Positions 1 to 8,734 of a stretch of 41,148 nucleotides of DNA are shown piece by piece. Position 1 is the first letter of the stretch. The number at the start of each line of letters is the position of its first letter. This DNA comes from Bacteroidota bacterium (GTDB taxonomy: Bacteria > Bacteroidota > Bacteroidia > UKL13-3), in the NCBI GenBank assembly GCA_030680835.1, contig JAUXUD010000056.1, forward strand, positions 1 through 41,148, given 5' to 3'. The notes beneath the pieces are model-generated. The model did not search any database and was not told where the DNA came from. It was given only the letters and a program-made list of their open reading frames with translations. The position numbers and the translations under genes were made by a program.

Positions 1-356
1 ACCAATCTCACAATACCATATTGCCTAATGGTTGGATCATCCCCGATATCATTCGACTCAAGCCAGGCAATAAGTTGTGCGGGATTATCGCCCGCATTCA
101 TCCGGTTTCGGGCATTTGCCTGATTGGCCGGATCATATGCAGCCTGAGTGTTGATGGCTCCTTTGCCCGGAAATAATTCTCCCAAAAAATCGATGGCATA
201 ACCGGTAAACTGAAACAGGTCAACACAGGAAGCACCGGCACTTCCCACTTCTCCGGTTACCGAATCTACTGCAACAATTGAAAAGGTATCCTGGGCATTG
301 CTTTCATTCTGAAAAAGAAAAAATAATATCAATACACTTATTATTATATTTTTCAT
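1..356 (-). CDS. DUF1028 family secreted protein, C-terminus cut by window edge
   Basis: This is a partial gene read leftwards from an ATG at 356-354 and still open at base 1, giving 118 visible residues. The N-terminus is a signal peptide (MKNIIISVLILFFLF, then a polar stretch ending NAQ). The mature part starts DTFSIVAVDSVTGEVGSAG, which matches the opening of the DUF1028 family, a putative Ntn-hydrolase fold. In that family the Thr/Ser after the signal-like start is followed by a DP-TGE-G turn. Further family-like pieces are GAINTQAAYDP (about residue 68) and DDPTIRQYGIV near the cut. The biochemical role of DUF1028 is not established. Bacteroidota members are often long and carry extra C-terminal modules, which cannot be judged here. 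The downstream neighbour lies outside the window. Confidence 0.75.
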   Translation of the reverse strand, partial: MKNIIISVLILFFLFQNESNAQDTFSIVAVDSVTGEVGSAGASCVDLFQFTGYAIDFLGELFPGKGAINTQAAYDPANQANARNRMNAGDNPAQLIAWLESNDIGDDPTIRQYGIVRL

Positions 357-458
357 GATGTATTAATTTAATTAAACACAATTTGAACTTGTTAACAAAT
401 CTATACATTTCTTTTAATTTATATGATTCGTAGCATTTAGCATCAATCAATTTCATTT

Positions 459-560
459 CTCTGCGCGAATCTGCGTTTCAATTTGCGTGAATCTGTGTGA
501 AATTTGCAAGTATATATGTGAAATTCGAACATCCCATCTCTCGCAGATTTTCGCAGATTT
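459..560. repeat. AATCTGCG-type imperfect direct and inverted repeat
   Basis: The spacer between the DUF1028 gene and the SDR gene is rich in variants of AATCTGCG. On the left, CTGCGCGAAT, CTGCGTTTCA, TTTGCGTGAAT and CTGTGTGAAA follow each other. On the right are two inverted copies of CGCAGATTT at 542-550 and 552-560. The two sides can partly pair. The remainder of 357-615 is plain AT-rich sequence with no supportable gene. It looks like a decayed dispersed intergenic repeat. Whether further copies exist in the genome cannot be seen here. Confidence 0.45.
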
Positions 561-615
561 TTATTTGGCGTAATTGATTTACCCATTATAAACGATATAG
601 ATTTTAAAAATTACA

Positions 616-2061
616 TTACCCTCCTGCAATTTTATTGAGCATATTTCTGAATATAAAGTAATGAAAGGGTAACATGGCGTACCAGTAATTTCGGCCGGCA
701 ATTCCCCTCGGGCGAAAGGTTGCTGTTTGTTTTAAAATAAATCTGCCATGAAAATTTACGATTGAAAACTCGAGCCATGCTTCACCGGGTAATTTCATTT
801 CGGCAAATAACAGCAAACGGTTATTTTTTCTGTCGGCCAGTATAACCCTCCAAAAATCCAATGCATCGCCGGGTTGTAGTTCGTCTTCATTTCTGCGTCC
901 TCTTCCCAATCCAACTCCTCCAAAAATTCGGTCTAAGACACCCCGAATCCGCCAAAGGGCATCGGCATAATACCAGCCGTGTATACCCCCGATTCCGAAA
1001 AAGCGATCCGCTACTTCCTGTACCTTGTCCTGATCGATTTCTTTCCACTTACGGTCGCGGAAACAACCGTTATTGGGTACCTGGATATAATTGTTAATTT
1101 CGAGATGATGCAAGGTACTGGAGGATGCATCTTTCCAAGACGACAATACCATATTTTGCTTAATCATTTGAAACGCCATCCGGATCGCCTCCTGATATGG
1201 AATCAATTCAAGCGGTATCAGTTCGCGAATGGAATTGTCTTTGCAAACCACATCATTTTTTAAACTCTGCATCAACTGCCGCGCAATGGTAAAATTGGTT
1301 GAAGTTACAATGTACAACCAATATGATGCAAATCTGGGTGTAAGAAAAGGTACGGTAAATATATATCTTCTGTATCCCCTCACCTGTGCATATTGCAGCA
1401 TCATTTCTTTGTATGACAATACATCCGGCCCCCCAATTTCAAACGTCCGGTTAAAAACTTTTTCATTCATTACCGAATCGCACAGGTAACGTATTACATT
1501 GCGGATTGCAATGGGCTGGCATTTGGAGTTGATTAAACGAGGGGCAATCATAATGGGCAATTTTTCAACCAGATCGCGTATGATTTCAAAAGATGCACTC
1601 CCCGATCCCACGATAATGCCCGCTTCAAAAATAGTATAGGGAATGCCCGAATCCTGCAAAACCGATTTCACAATTTTTCGTGCATTTAAATGCGCCGACA
1701 AGGCACTTGCATTGCTGATACCTCCCAGATAAATGAGCTGCTTTACTTTGGTAAGCTTTGCAACTTCCACAAAACATTCAGCCGACTTTCGTTCCAGTTC
1801 TTCCAGTGAAATGAAAGTGTCTTTTAACGAGTGTATCAGGTAATAGGCTACATCAAATTGCTTTTCTCCAAAATAATTTTCTACCTGTTCGTGATTTAAA
1901 AAATCGAAATCAATTATTTTAACTTTTTTCAGTATATCCGGATTGGGCTGAAAACGCCTGCTCTCCCGTACAATACAAGTTACATCATGACCGGCTTCAA
2001 CAAGAACAGGCAAGAGGCGCATTCCAATGTACCCATTGGCACCGGTGAGCAATATTTGCAT
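616..2061 (-). CDS. SDR-type NAD(P)-binding oxidoreductase with C-terminal DUF2867
   Basis: The 481-residue protein starts at an ATG with a Rossmann nucleotide-binding loop GANGYIG at residues 7-13, followed by the atypical-SDR pattern seen in NmrA/YbjT-like proteins (VAYYLIHSL about residue 72, LIYLGGIS about 110). The N-terminal 300 residues are the dinucleotide-binding domain. The last 160 residues (from about NGCFRDRKWKEID) match DUF2867, ending in the Trp/Tyr-rich NYWYAMLPFHYFIF. This two-domain form of about 480 residues is the usual length in Bacteroidota. Substrate and reaction are unknown. It stands alone, divergent from the activase gene, and the spacing gives no operon partner. Confidence 0.85.
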   Translation of the reverse strand: MQILLTGANGYIGMRLLPVLVEAGHDVTCIVRESRRFQPNPDILKKVKIIDFDFLNHEQVENYFGEKQFDVAYYLIHSLKDTFISLEELERKSAECFVEVAKLTKVKQLIYLGGISNASALSAHLNARKIVKSVLQDSGIPYTIFEAGIIVGSGSASFEIIRDLVEKLPIMIAPRLINSKCQPIAIRNVIRYLCDSVMNEKVFNRTFEIGGPDVLSYKEMMLQYAQVRGYRRYIFTVPFLTPRFASYWLYIVTSTNFTIARQLMQSLKNDVVCKDNSIRELIPLELIPYQEAIRMAFQMIKQNMVLSSWKDASSSTLHHLEINNYIQVPNNGCFRDRKWKEIDQDKVQEVADRFFGIGGIHGWYYADALWRIRGVLDRIFGGVGLGRGRRNEDELQPGDALDFWRVILADRKNNRLLLFAEMKLPGEAWLEFSIVNFHGRFILKQTATFRPRGIAGRNYWYAMLPFHYFIFRNMLNKIAGG

Positions 2062-2353
2062 AATTAATTTTTATTTGATTAATTTATTTTCCGTTTCAAA
2101 TTTATTAATAATATGGCATCAACAGGATGGCCTAAGATTATACAACTTATTTAGAATAATTATATATAAGGATTTATGGCAGGCTATTGACGGAAATCAA
2201 TAAACTGAGAATTTTATTTATTGAAATTGCAATAGTATACCCTTTGAGTAATTGATATGCGCAAAGGGATTTTGTTATTGGATATTAATTTTGAAAAAGA
2301 AATAACAAAGCAAATTTAATTTTTAAGAATACTGAATTTAATGCTATGAACCT
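2062..2353. other. AT-rich divergent intergenic region with small inverted repeat
   Basis: This spacer separates two divergent genes and must hold both promoters. It contains a 7-bp inverted repeat, CCCTTTG at 2240-2246 and CAAAGGG at 2262-2268, with a 15-base loop. No gene ends here in either direction, so a terminator is not expected. An operator is possible but unproven. No small ORF with family resemblance was seen. Confidence 0.35.
2286..2293 (+). promoter_or_regulatory. Candidate -7 box for the activase gene
   Basis: TAATTTTG fits the Bacteroidota -7 consensus TAnnTTTG and lies about 60 bases upstream of the ATG at 2354. A TTTG occurs at 2271-2274, but the 11-base spacing is shorter than the usual 17-23, so the upstream box is unconvincing. 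The match may be chance in AT-rich DNA. Confidence 0.25.
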
Positions 2354-5300
2354 ATGAAACAAAATACAAACACGCGCCATTTAGGTATCTGCATCGGAGC
2401 TTCATCGGTATCCATGGTAGAACTGGAAAAAACAAACGAACTTTTAAAGGTTCTCTCTTACAAAACCCAGGCCCACCACGGCAATCCCAAACAAATTGTT
2501 GAAGAAATATTCAGCGGCAATACCCCAGATAAAATTGTGGTTACCGGACGCAAATTCAGAAACCTGTTAAATATCACTTCTATTCCTGAACCCGAAGCCG
2601 TTGAACTGGCGGCTGATTACCTGCAACTCGATACAGATATTATCATCAGTGCAGGAGGTGAAAATTTTATCATCTATCTGCTGGATAAAAACCGGAAAAT
2701 ATCAAAGTGCATGACTGGAAATAAATGTGCTTCGGGTACCGGCGAATTTTTTCTTCAGCAAATCAAACGCATGAACCTCTCTGTTGAAGAAGCCATATCA
2801 TTGAGCGGAGGTGGTGATGCATACAATATCTCCGGCAGGTGCTCGGTATTTTGCAAATCAGATTGTACCCATGCACTCAATAAAGGCATCCCCAAACAGG
2901 ATGTAATTGCCGGCCTGTGCCGCATGATGGCCAATAAAATTATTGAGCTGACCTCCCATATATCCTGCAACCGGGCTGTAATTATTGGCGGTGTGGCGCG
3001 GAACCATAAAATATTAAATACCCTGCATGAACATTTTAATGAACTTATCGTTCCGGATGAAGCTGCCTTTTTTGAAGCACTCGGTGCAGCCATTCATTCT
3101 GCCAAAAATGATCTGCCTTCTGTTGATATTCAATCTTTATTCAGAAAAGAACATGTATCATTTACCTTCCATCAGGATTTAAAAAAATTCGTTGATTTTG
3201 TCGACTTTAAGGAATTTCAAAAAGGTACGGTTGCCGAAAATGATATTTGCATTTTAGGTCTCGATGTGGGTTCAACCACTACCAAGGCAATCATGATGCG
3301 GGTAGCTGACAATGCAGTACTTGCCTCCGAATATCTGCGTACCAATGGAGATCCGATTCAGGCATCCATCGAATGCTATCAAAGTTTAAAAGAAAAACTG
3401 GCTATTAAAGTAAAAATAATAGGCTTAGGGGTTACCGGTTCAGGCAGGCATATATCCGGACTTCATGCCAATACAAAAGGGATTGTGAATGAAATACTGG
3501 CACATGCAAATGCCACAATTTATTTTGATAAAGATGTAGATACCATTTTTGAAATTGGGGGTCAGGATGCCAAATATACCTATATCACCGCCGGAGTACC
3601 TTCTGATTATGCAATGAATGAAGCCTGCTCTGCAGGTACCGGCTCTTTTTTGGAAGAAGCTGCAAAAGAATCCCTTAATATCGATTATAAATTAATCGGA
3701 GATATTGCTTTAAAGGCTAGCAATCCACCCAACTTTAACGACCAGTGTTCGGCATTTATCAGCAGCGATGTAAAAAATGCATTGCATGAAGGTTTGAATA
3801 AAGAAGATATTGTAGCCGGACTGGTTTATTCGATTTGTTTGAATTTTACAAACCGGGTAAAGGGCAACCGGCCTGTTGGAAATAAAGTATTTATGCAGGG
3901 TGGTGTTTGTTATAATAAGGCTGTTCCCATAGCCATGGCCGCCTTAACCGGCAAGCATATTATTGTTCCGCCTGAACCGGGATTGATGGGTGCATTTGGC
4001 GTTGCCCTGGAGATAAAAGAACGACTGGCCCTGAATCTTTTTGAAGAACAGCATTTTGATTTGGATGAACTCATAAATAGAAAAGTTGAATACGGCAAAT
4101 CGTTTATTTGCGCCGGACAACCCGAAGGTTGCGACCGTAAATGCAATGTGAACCTGATTTTGATTGAAGGAAAGAAAATTCCCTTTGGCGGAGCCTGCAA
4201 CAAATATTATGATTACCGTAAAACCAAATCAAAAGAAACTATAAACAGCAATCTGGTTAAGGTAAGACAGGACCTTGTATTCGAAAAATATATACCCGAA
4301 TATGAGATTCCAGAAAATGCTCCAGTTATTGCAATACCCAAATCTTTTCTGGTAAATACCTTGTATCCGCTTTATTATAATTTCTTTTCAAAATTAGGTT
4401 TCAAAGTTATTTTAGGAGAAGATGCCATAAAAGAAGGAATCGATAAACAACAGGCTGCCTTTTGCTATCCGGTTGAACTGGCTCATGGATTTTTTCAGGG
4501 GTTGATTGATTTGAAACCGGATTATATTTTTCTGCCACATATCACAGAAATATATGATCCGCTGGAAAAAAATTATAATAAAACCTGTGTACTGTTACAG
4601 TCAGAAGCATTTTATCTGAGATCCACTTTTAAGGAATTAATTGGCGATATAAAAATACTTACCCCGGAACTTAATTTCTCACAGGGGTATGCAAGTGGTA
4701 AAGAAAGTTTTATTGAGTTGGCAACAAGTTTGGGCATTAACAAGGCAGATGCTGGTACAGCTTTTCAATTTGCGTTGAGCCAGCTCATGAATATGCTGGC
4801 AGAGTTTTCAGCATTTGGAAAACTGGCAATTAAAGAGCTCGAAAAAGACCCGAATCAAATTGCGATTGTGCTTTTTGGAAGATCATATAATGCATTTGCC
4901 AAAGAAGCAAACCTTGGCATTCCGCAAAAATTTTCATCACGCAATCTTACATTGATTCCACATGATTTTATTCCAAGCACCCACCTCGAAAGTTATGAAA
5001 ATATGTATTGGGGTTCTGGCAATCAAATTTTGCGTTCAGCAAGATATGTAAAAAATCATGCACAGCTTTTTGGAACCTATATCACCAATTTCAGTTGCGG
5101 ACCCGATTCCATGATGATTCCTTATTTCAGGAAAATAATGGGAAACAAACCTTCTCTAACACTCGAACTCGACAGTCACTCGGCCGATGCAGGCTTAAAT
5201 ACGCGCATTGAAGCTGCCATAGATATTATTAACAGGTACCGGGAGCTTACAAAAAAAGGGATGCTTAATGAAAACATCACCCCCTTTAAACAGGTAGAAG

Positions 5301-6703
5301 TACATGGCGATATTATTATAGATTCGAACGGCAAAAAACACAATATCCGCGACCAGAATGTAAAAGTTTTAATTCCGAGTATGGGAAGATTTGCAACCGA
5401 AGCTTTTGCAGCTGCCTTCCGTTTTTCAGGAATCAATTCTGAACCCTTGCCTGTTTATACATTTGAAACCTTAAAAACCGGAAGAGGACTTACCACCTCA
5501 AAAGAATGTATTCCTTTAACCCTTTGTGCAGGTGCTATGGTAAATCATCAAAATGCAAATCCCAAAGAAGATGAGATTACTTTGATGTTTATGTCGACTG
5601 GCTGTGGCCCTTGCCGGCAGGGACAATACACGGTTTATTTAAAAGACATTATTGCCAATAAGAATCTGAAAAATCATGGAATATTTACCTTAACCGATGA
5701 AGATTCATACAGTGGACTGGGAACAGATTTTGTCATCCGCGGATTTACGGCACTTACCATAGCCGATGTATATCAAAACGTATACAACGCAGTAGCCGCC
5801 CTGGCAGTTGACCGCGAAAAAGCACTTGAGCGGGTTGATAAAGAATGGGAGAAGATTGTTGAGATTATAGAAAAAGGTGCCGCTTCTGAAGTTTATAATC
5901 AGCTCGAAAAAACGGCACGCGAGCTAAGTAGTATTGAAAAAATATGCAGTCTTGAAAATGCAGTTAAAGTTGCATTGGTAGGTGAAATTTTTGTACGCAA
6001 TGAAGATTTTTCAAGACGAGAGTTGGTTCAAAAATTATTGGAGCAGCATATTGTAATTAAAACAGCTCCTATCGGCGAATATTTGTTTTATGCAAACTAC
6101 CAGATCAAAAGATTGTATAAAGACCAGTTGCCTACCCTCAACTCAAAACTGCGTTTTAAACTGAGAGAAATTATACAGCGAAAAGTAGAACTGAAAATAA
6201 AAGCCACATTGGCTAAATCGGGTTTTTATGAAAGTGAACCCCTGGATATAGAAAACATCGTAAACCATTCAAAAGCGCTGTTACCGCTGGCTGTGGAAGG
6301 AGAAGCCATACTTACCATTGGCAGTGCACTGGCCGATATTGTACATCATGCTTCAGGCATTGTTTCACTGGGACCATTTGGTTGCATGCCTTCACGCCTG
6401 GCCGAATCGATTTTAAATGTTAACATGAATGTTGCCGGAAAAGAAAAAGCCCAGGGCAAACCCTTAAAAATGAATCATTCCGAAATCGTGAATCTGCCTT
6501 TCCTTTCGGTAGAAACCGATGGCAATTTGTTTCCGCAAATCATCCAGTCGAAACTCGAAATATTTATTTTGCAAACCACCCGGCTTCACAAAGCATTACA
6601 AAAAAGTTCGGAAGAAAAACAAAAACGCTATTCCTATTTCTTCCTGAAAAAATTAAAAGAACAGTTCCGCCAAATGGGTTATGCGTTTATTGATGAATCG
6701 TAA
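2354..6703 (+). CDS. 2-hydroxyacyl-CoA dehydratase activator-like protein (two BcrAD/BadFG domains + DUF2229 + HgdB-like tail)
   Basis: This 1449-residue protein resembles the long acyl-CoA dehydratase activases of anaerobes. It has two ASKHA-fold ATPase domains in tandem, residues about 8-255 and 298-565. These are followed by a DUF2229 region (about 650-870) and a C-terminal half related to the dehydratase subunits, with a Cys-rich GCGPCRQG near 1083. The second ATPase domain has complete motifs: DVGSTTTK at 304-311, GVTGSGR near 359, and EIGGQDAKY from 400. The first is degenerate, with GASSVSMVE in place of the phosphate loop and SAGGENF in place of IGGQDAK. Both halves keep the two cysteines that ligate the inter-subunit [4Fe-4S] cluster in HgdC-type activators (C125 and C163; C425 and C465), so a single chain could form the whole cluster site. 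The real substrate is unknown, and no separate dehydratase gene is adjacent. Confidence 0.85.
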   Translation: MKQNTNTRHLGICIGASSVSMVELEKTNELLKVLSYKTQAHHGNPKQIVEEIFSGNTPDKIVVTGRKFRNLLNITSIPEPEAVELAADYLQLDTDIIISAGGENFIIYLLDKNRKISKCMTGNKCASGTGEFFLQQIKRMNLSVEEAISLSGGGDAYNISGRCSVFCKSDCTHALNKGIPKQDVIAGLCRMMANKIIELTSHISCNRAVIIGGVARNHKILNTLHEHFNELIVPDEAAFFEALGAAIHSAKNDLPSVDIQSLFRKEHVSFTFHQDLKKFVDFVDFKEFQKGTVAENDICILGLDVGSTTTKAIMMRVADNAVLASEYLRTNGDPIQASIECYQSLKEKLAIKVKIIGLGVTGSGRHISGLHANTKGIVNEILAHANATIYFDKDVDTIFEIGGQDAKYTYITAGVPSDYAMNEACSAGTGSFLEEAAKESLNIDYKLIGDIALKASNPPNFNDQCSAFISSDVKNALHEGLNKEDIVAGLVYSICLNFTNRVKGNRPVGNKVFMQGGVCYNKAVPIAMAALTGKHIIVPPEPGLMGAFGVALEIKERLALNLFEEQHFDLDELINRKVEYGKSFICAGQPEGCDRKCNVNLILIEGKKIPFGGACNKYYDYRKTKSKETINSNLVKVRQDLVFEKYIPEYEIPENAPVIAIPKSFLVNTLYPLYYNFFSKLGFKVILGEDAIKEGIDKQQAAFCYPVELAHGFFQGLIDLKPDYIFLPHITEIYDPLEKNYNKTCVLLQSEAFYLRSTFKELIGDIKILTPELNFSQGYASGKESFIELATSLGINKADAGTAFQFALSQLMNMLAEFSAFGKLAIKELEKDPNQIAIVLFGRSYNAFAKEANLGIPQKFSSRNLTLIPHDFIPSTHLESYENMYWGSGNQILRSARYVKNHAQLFGTYITNFSCGPDSMMIPYFRKIMGNKPSLTLELDSHSADAGLNTRIEAAIDIINRYRELTKKGMLNENITPFKQVEVHGDIIIDSNGKKHNIRDQNVKVLIPSMGRFATEAFAAAFRFSGINSEPLPVYTFETLKTGRGLTTSKECIPLTLCAGAMVNHQNANPKEDEITLMFMSTGCGPCRQGQYTVYLKDIIANKNLKNHGIFTLTDEDSYSGLGTDFVIRGFTALTIADVYQNVYNAVAALAVDREKALERVDKEWEKIVEIIEKGAASEVYNQLEKTARELSSIEKICSLENAVKVALVGEIFVRNEDFSRRELVQKLLEQHIVIKTAPIGEYLFYANYQIKRLYKDQLPTLNSKLRFKLREIIQRKVELKIKATLAKSGFYESEPLDIENIVNHSKALLPLAVEGEAILTIGSALADIVHHASGIVSLGPFGCMPSRLAESILNVNMNVAGKEKAQGKPLKMNHSEIVNLPFLSVETDGNLFPQIIQSKLEIFILQTTRLHKALQKSSEEKQKRYSYFFLKKLKEQFRQMGYAFIDES

Positions 6704-6712
6704 ACTGACTTT

Positions 6713-6880
6713 TTAAATTCTGCCGCTCTTTCGTAACCAAACGAGCGCAAATACAATAAACAGAATAAAAAAAAGATAGGCTTTGCCTTTTACGAAATCT
6801 TCGAAAAATGCAATCCAAAAACCTACTATTAAGGAGGCGATTGATAATATTAACCAGTTACGTAAAATCCACTTATCCAT
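6713..6880 (-). CDS. Small two-helix membrane protein, 55 aa
   Basis: This short gene begins at an ATG whose last-read base is shared with the lptC stop (TAATG, one-base overlap at 6880), so it is probably translationally coupled. The product starts MDKWILRNWLILSIASLIVG, has two hydrophobic helices (about residues 8-25 and 34-50) separated by the acidic/basic turn FEDFVKGK, and ends WLRKSGRI. No family is recognised. The coupled position at the end of an envelope operon and the clean membrane topology support a real gene. Its stop lies only nine bases from the convergent activase stop, so there is no room for a terminator between them. Confidence 0.6.
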   Translation of the reverse strand: MDKWILRNWLILSIASLIVGFWIAFFEDFVKGKAYLFFILFIVFALVWLRKSGRI

Positions 6881-7428
6881 TATTGGGTCAGACTGATAAT
6901 GCCGGTAATATTTAAAACTTTAAAACGAGTGAAATCTGTATTTGCCTCCAGGCCGGTTCCAATAATAATCTTATCGGGAGAATTAATTCTCACAAATTTA
7001 TTTGAATAAATCCGGTCGGTCCGTTCTTCCCAAATCAGTTCTTCGGTACGTAGTGTATCTCCTTTGTTGTTCACAACATTCACATCCTTGCGTGCTGTAA
7101 TAATCAGTAAACGTTCATCGCGAATGGCATACTTACTTTTTAAATAACTGTTGATACGTCCGTCGGTATTGTAAAAATAAGCGGTTATCCCTTGTTTCAT
7201 TTCCGTTTGCATTTGCGTTTCACTGCTGTAACGTTCAAGTATGGGCGCAAACACACGGGCTTTTAAATACCCACTGTCCGAATAGTTGATACTGATATTA
7301 ATTCCACGTTCAACAGGCAAGGGTTTGGAATCAACAGCAATCTTTATTTTGTCTACTGTATTGGAACTGCATGCAAGTTGCAGCAACAAGATAGCACCTG
7401 ATAACAGCCTGTAAATTTTATTAATCAT
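6880..7428 (-). CDS. lptC: LPS export ABC transporter periplasmic protein LptC
   Basis: LptC bridges the inner-membrane LptBFG transporter to the periplasmic LptA conduit for lipopolysaccharide export. From the chosen ATG at 7428 the product is 182 residues. It opens with MINKIYRLLSGAILLLQLAC, a membrane-targeting segment with a possible lipid-attachment Cys20. The rest is the beta-rich LptC fold, including the family signature around WEERTDRIYSNKFVRI followed by IIGTGLEANTDFTRF. An upstream TTG at 7473 would add 15 residues ahead of the signal segment and is less likely. The ATG overlaps the end of the barrel-protein gene by eight bases, indicating coupling. The other lpt genes are not in the window. 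Confidence 0.85.
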   Translation of the reverse strand: MINKIYRLLSGAILLLQLACSSNTVDKIKIAVDSKPLPVERGINISINYSDSGYLKARVFAPILERYSSETQMQTEMKQGITAYFYNTDGRINSYLKSKYAIRDERLLIITARKDVNVVNNKGDTLRTEELIWEERTDRIYSNKFVRINSPDKIIIGTGLEANTDFTRFKVLNITGIISLTQ

Positions 7429-8734
7429 AACGATGGCGGTAAAACCATTTGTCAGCAAAACTAATACCAACAATTACCCTGAAATAATTTTCCTGTATGA
7501 GTCCATTATCTGTGGTACCTCTTTCCATATATTCAAAGCCCAGGTTTAATTTCGATCTGCTTTTTGCAAGCGGAATTCCAAATCCTGCTGTTACAGCCCA
7601 AACATTTACACCGGTTCCGTTAACCGAAAGATTGCTTTGCTCATACCTGAAACCTGCCCTGTATTCTACTCTTTTCAATAAATTTTTTGCATTTCTGAAA
7701 TCAGGAGTAAAACATCCCCCAACACCAAAACCGAAACTGTTTCGTAACGAATCGCTGGCACCAAAACTTCTGTAATTGCTCCAGTTGGTTCCTTTTATAT
7801 CAGCAGCAATCTGCCATTTTTCAACTTGCCCGAAACCAATACCTGCCTTCCAGCTCATCGGTGCATTTACGGTTCCTGTTATATTTGAATTATTAAAAAC
7901 GGTGTCTTTAATACCGCTTGTTGAACCAATGGGTAAACTTCTTAATATATAACTTTGTTCAACGCTCAGATTGCTTGCAGGGGTGAGTGTTGCACCCAGT
8001 ACCCACTCATAATCCTTTGCCTTAGCTCCCTGGCCTATAGTTAATGTATCGTGTACCTGTATTCCCAAATCATAGGTCCAACCATGAATATAATTTATTT
8101 TATCCTCGTTGGTATTAAACATAAAATATTGCGATGGAATCAACCTTTGTGTGGTGTTTTTTGTTTGTCCGAAAATATAATTCGCATTTACCCCCAGTGA
8201 AATATTCCTGTGCACTTTGAGCCCGTAGCCCATGTAAAATTGTGACAAACCGCCTCTGCCTTTCATATAATCCTGGTAATGAATATAAGCAGGAGAATCG
8301 TTGGGAAATGAATCGGCTGTCCAGATATTATACCCCACACCCGAAAAAGGAGAGATACCGAATGATATGCCCTGCTTGCCTTTGTTGCCAATTGGCACTG
8401 CAAAATTTAAATAGGCGATCCAGGCTGTATTTACATCATTGCTTTGGGCTGAACCCTTAAAATGACCCTGACTATAAGTGGCACCTGCTTCAATATTGGT
8501 AATCAACAATCCGCTGTATGAAGCAGGATTTAACATATTGATATTGTAAATCCCCCTTCTGCCCTGCGTTACCTGTCCCATGGTATAGTTGGCAGTATTT
8601 CCGGCAAAAACAATATCACCTATTCCAATAATTGAGTAGGGCGATTTGGTAATATTTTGCGAATAAAGCCCCGTGAAAGTATTCAACCCGATAATTAATC
8701 CCAGTATTATTAGCCCTTTGGCTTTATTTAACAT
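7421..8734 (-). CDS. Outer-membrane beta-barrel protein (FadL/PorV-like)
   Basis: The product is 437 residues from the ATG at 8734. A TTG two codons upstream (8740) is also possible. A signal peptide, MLNKAKGLIILGLIIGLNTF, leads to a cleavage site near LYSQ. The mature protein begins with SPYSIIGIGDIVFAGN, then alternating aromatic/Gly beta-strands to a C-terminal aromatic strand (FRVIVGISFADKWF), as in the FadL-type barrels of Bacteroidota. Motifs such as NMLNPASYS near residue 70 are typical of the Bacteroidota protein found between coaX and lptC. Its cargo is unknown. It overlaps the coaX 3' end by 11 bases and the lptC start by eight, so it sits inside one transcript. A role in envelope biogenesis is inferred only from this context. 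Confidence 0.75.
   Translation of the reverse strand: MLNKAKGLIILGLIIGLNTFTGLYSQNITKSPYSIIGIGDIVFAGNTANYTMGQVTQGRRGIYNINMLNPASYSGLLITNIEAGATYSQGHFKGSAQSNDVNTAWIAYLNFAVPIGNKGKQGISFGISPFSGVGYNIWTADSFPNDSPAYIHYQDYMKGRGGLSQFYMGYGLKVHRNISLGVNANYIFGQTKNTTQRLIPSQYFMFNTNEDKINYIHGWTYDLGIQVHDTLTIGQGAKAKDYEWVLGATLTPASNLSVEQSYILRSLPIGSTSGIKDTVFNNSNITGTVNAPMSWKAGIGFGQVEKWQIAADIKGTNWSNYRSFGASDSLRNSFGFGVGGCFTPDFRNAKNLLKRVEYRAGFRYEQSNLSVNGTGVNVWAVTAGFGIPLAKSRSKLNLGFEYMERGTTDNGLIQENYFRVIVGISFADKWFYRHRYD

Noticed and set aside
861-1489. Three plus-strand frames of 78-94 residues opposite the SDR gene
   Set aside because: They overlap each other and a well-supported oxidoreductase on the other strand, and have no recognisable motifs.
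2240-2268. CCCTTTG/CAAAGGG hairpin as a terminator
   Set aside because: The region lies between divergent genes, so no transcript should end there; the stem is also short with a long loop.
7429-7473. Upstream TTG (7473) as the lptC start
   Set aside because: It would put 15 residues before the signal segment; the ATG at 7428 gives a normal N-terminus and a typical coupled overlap.
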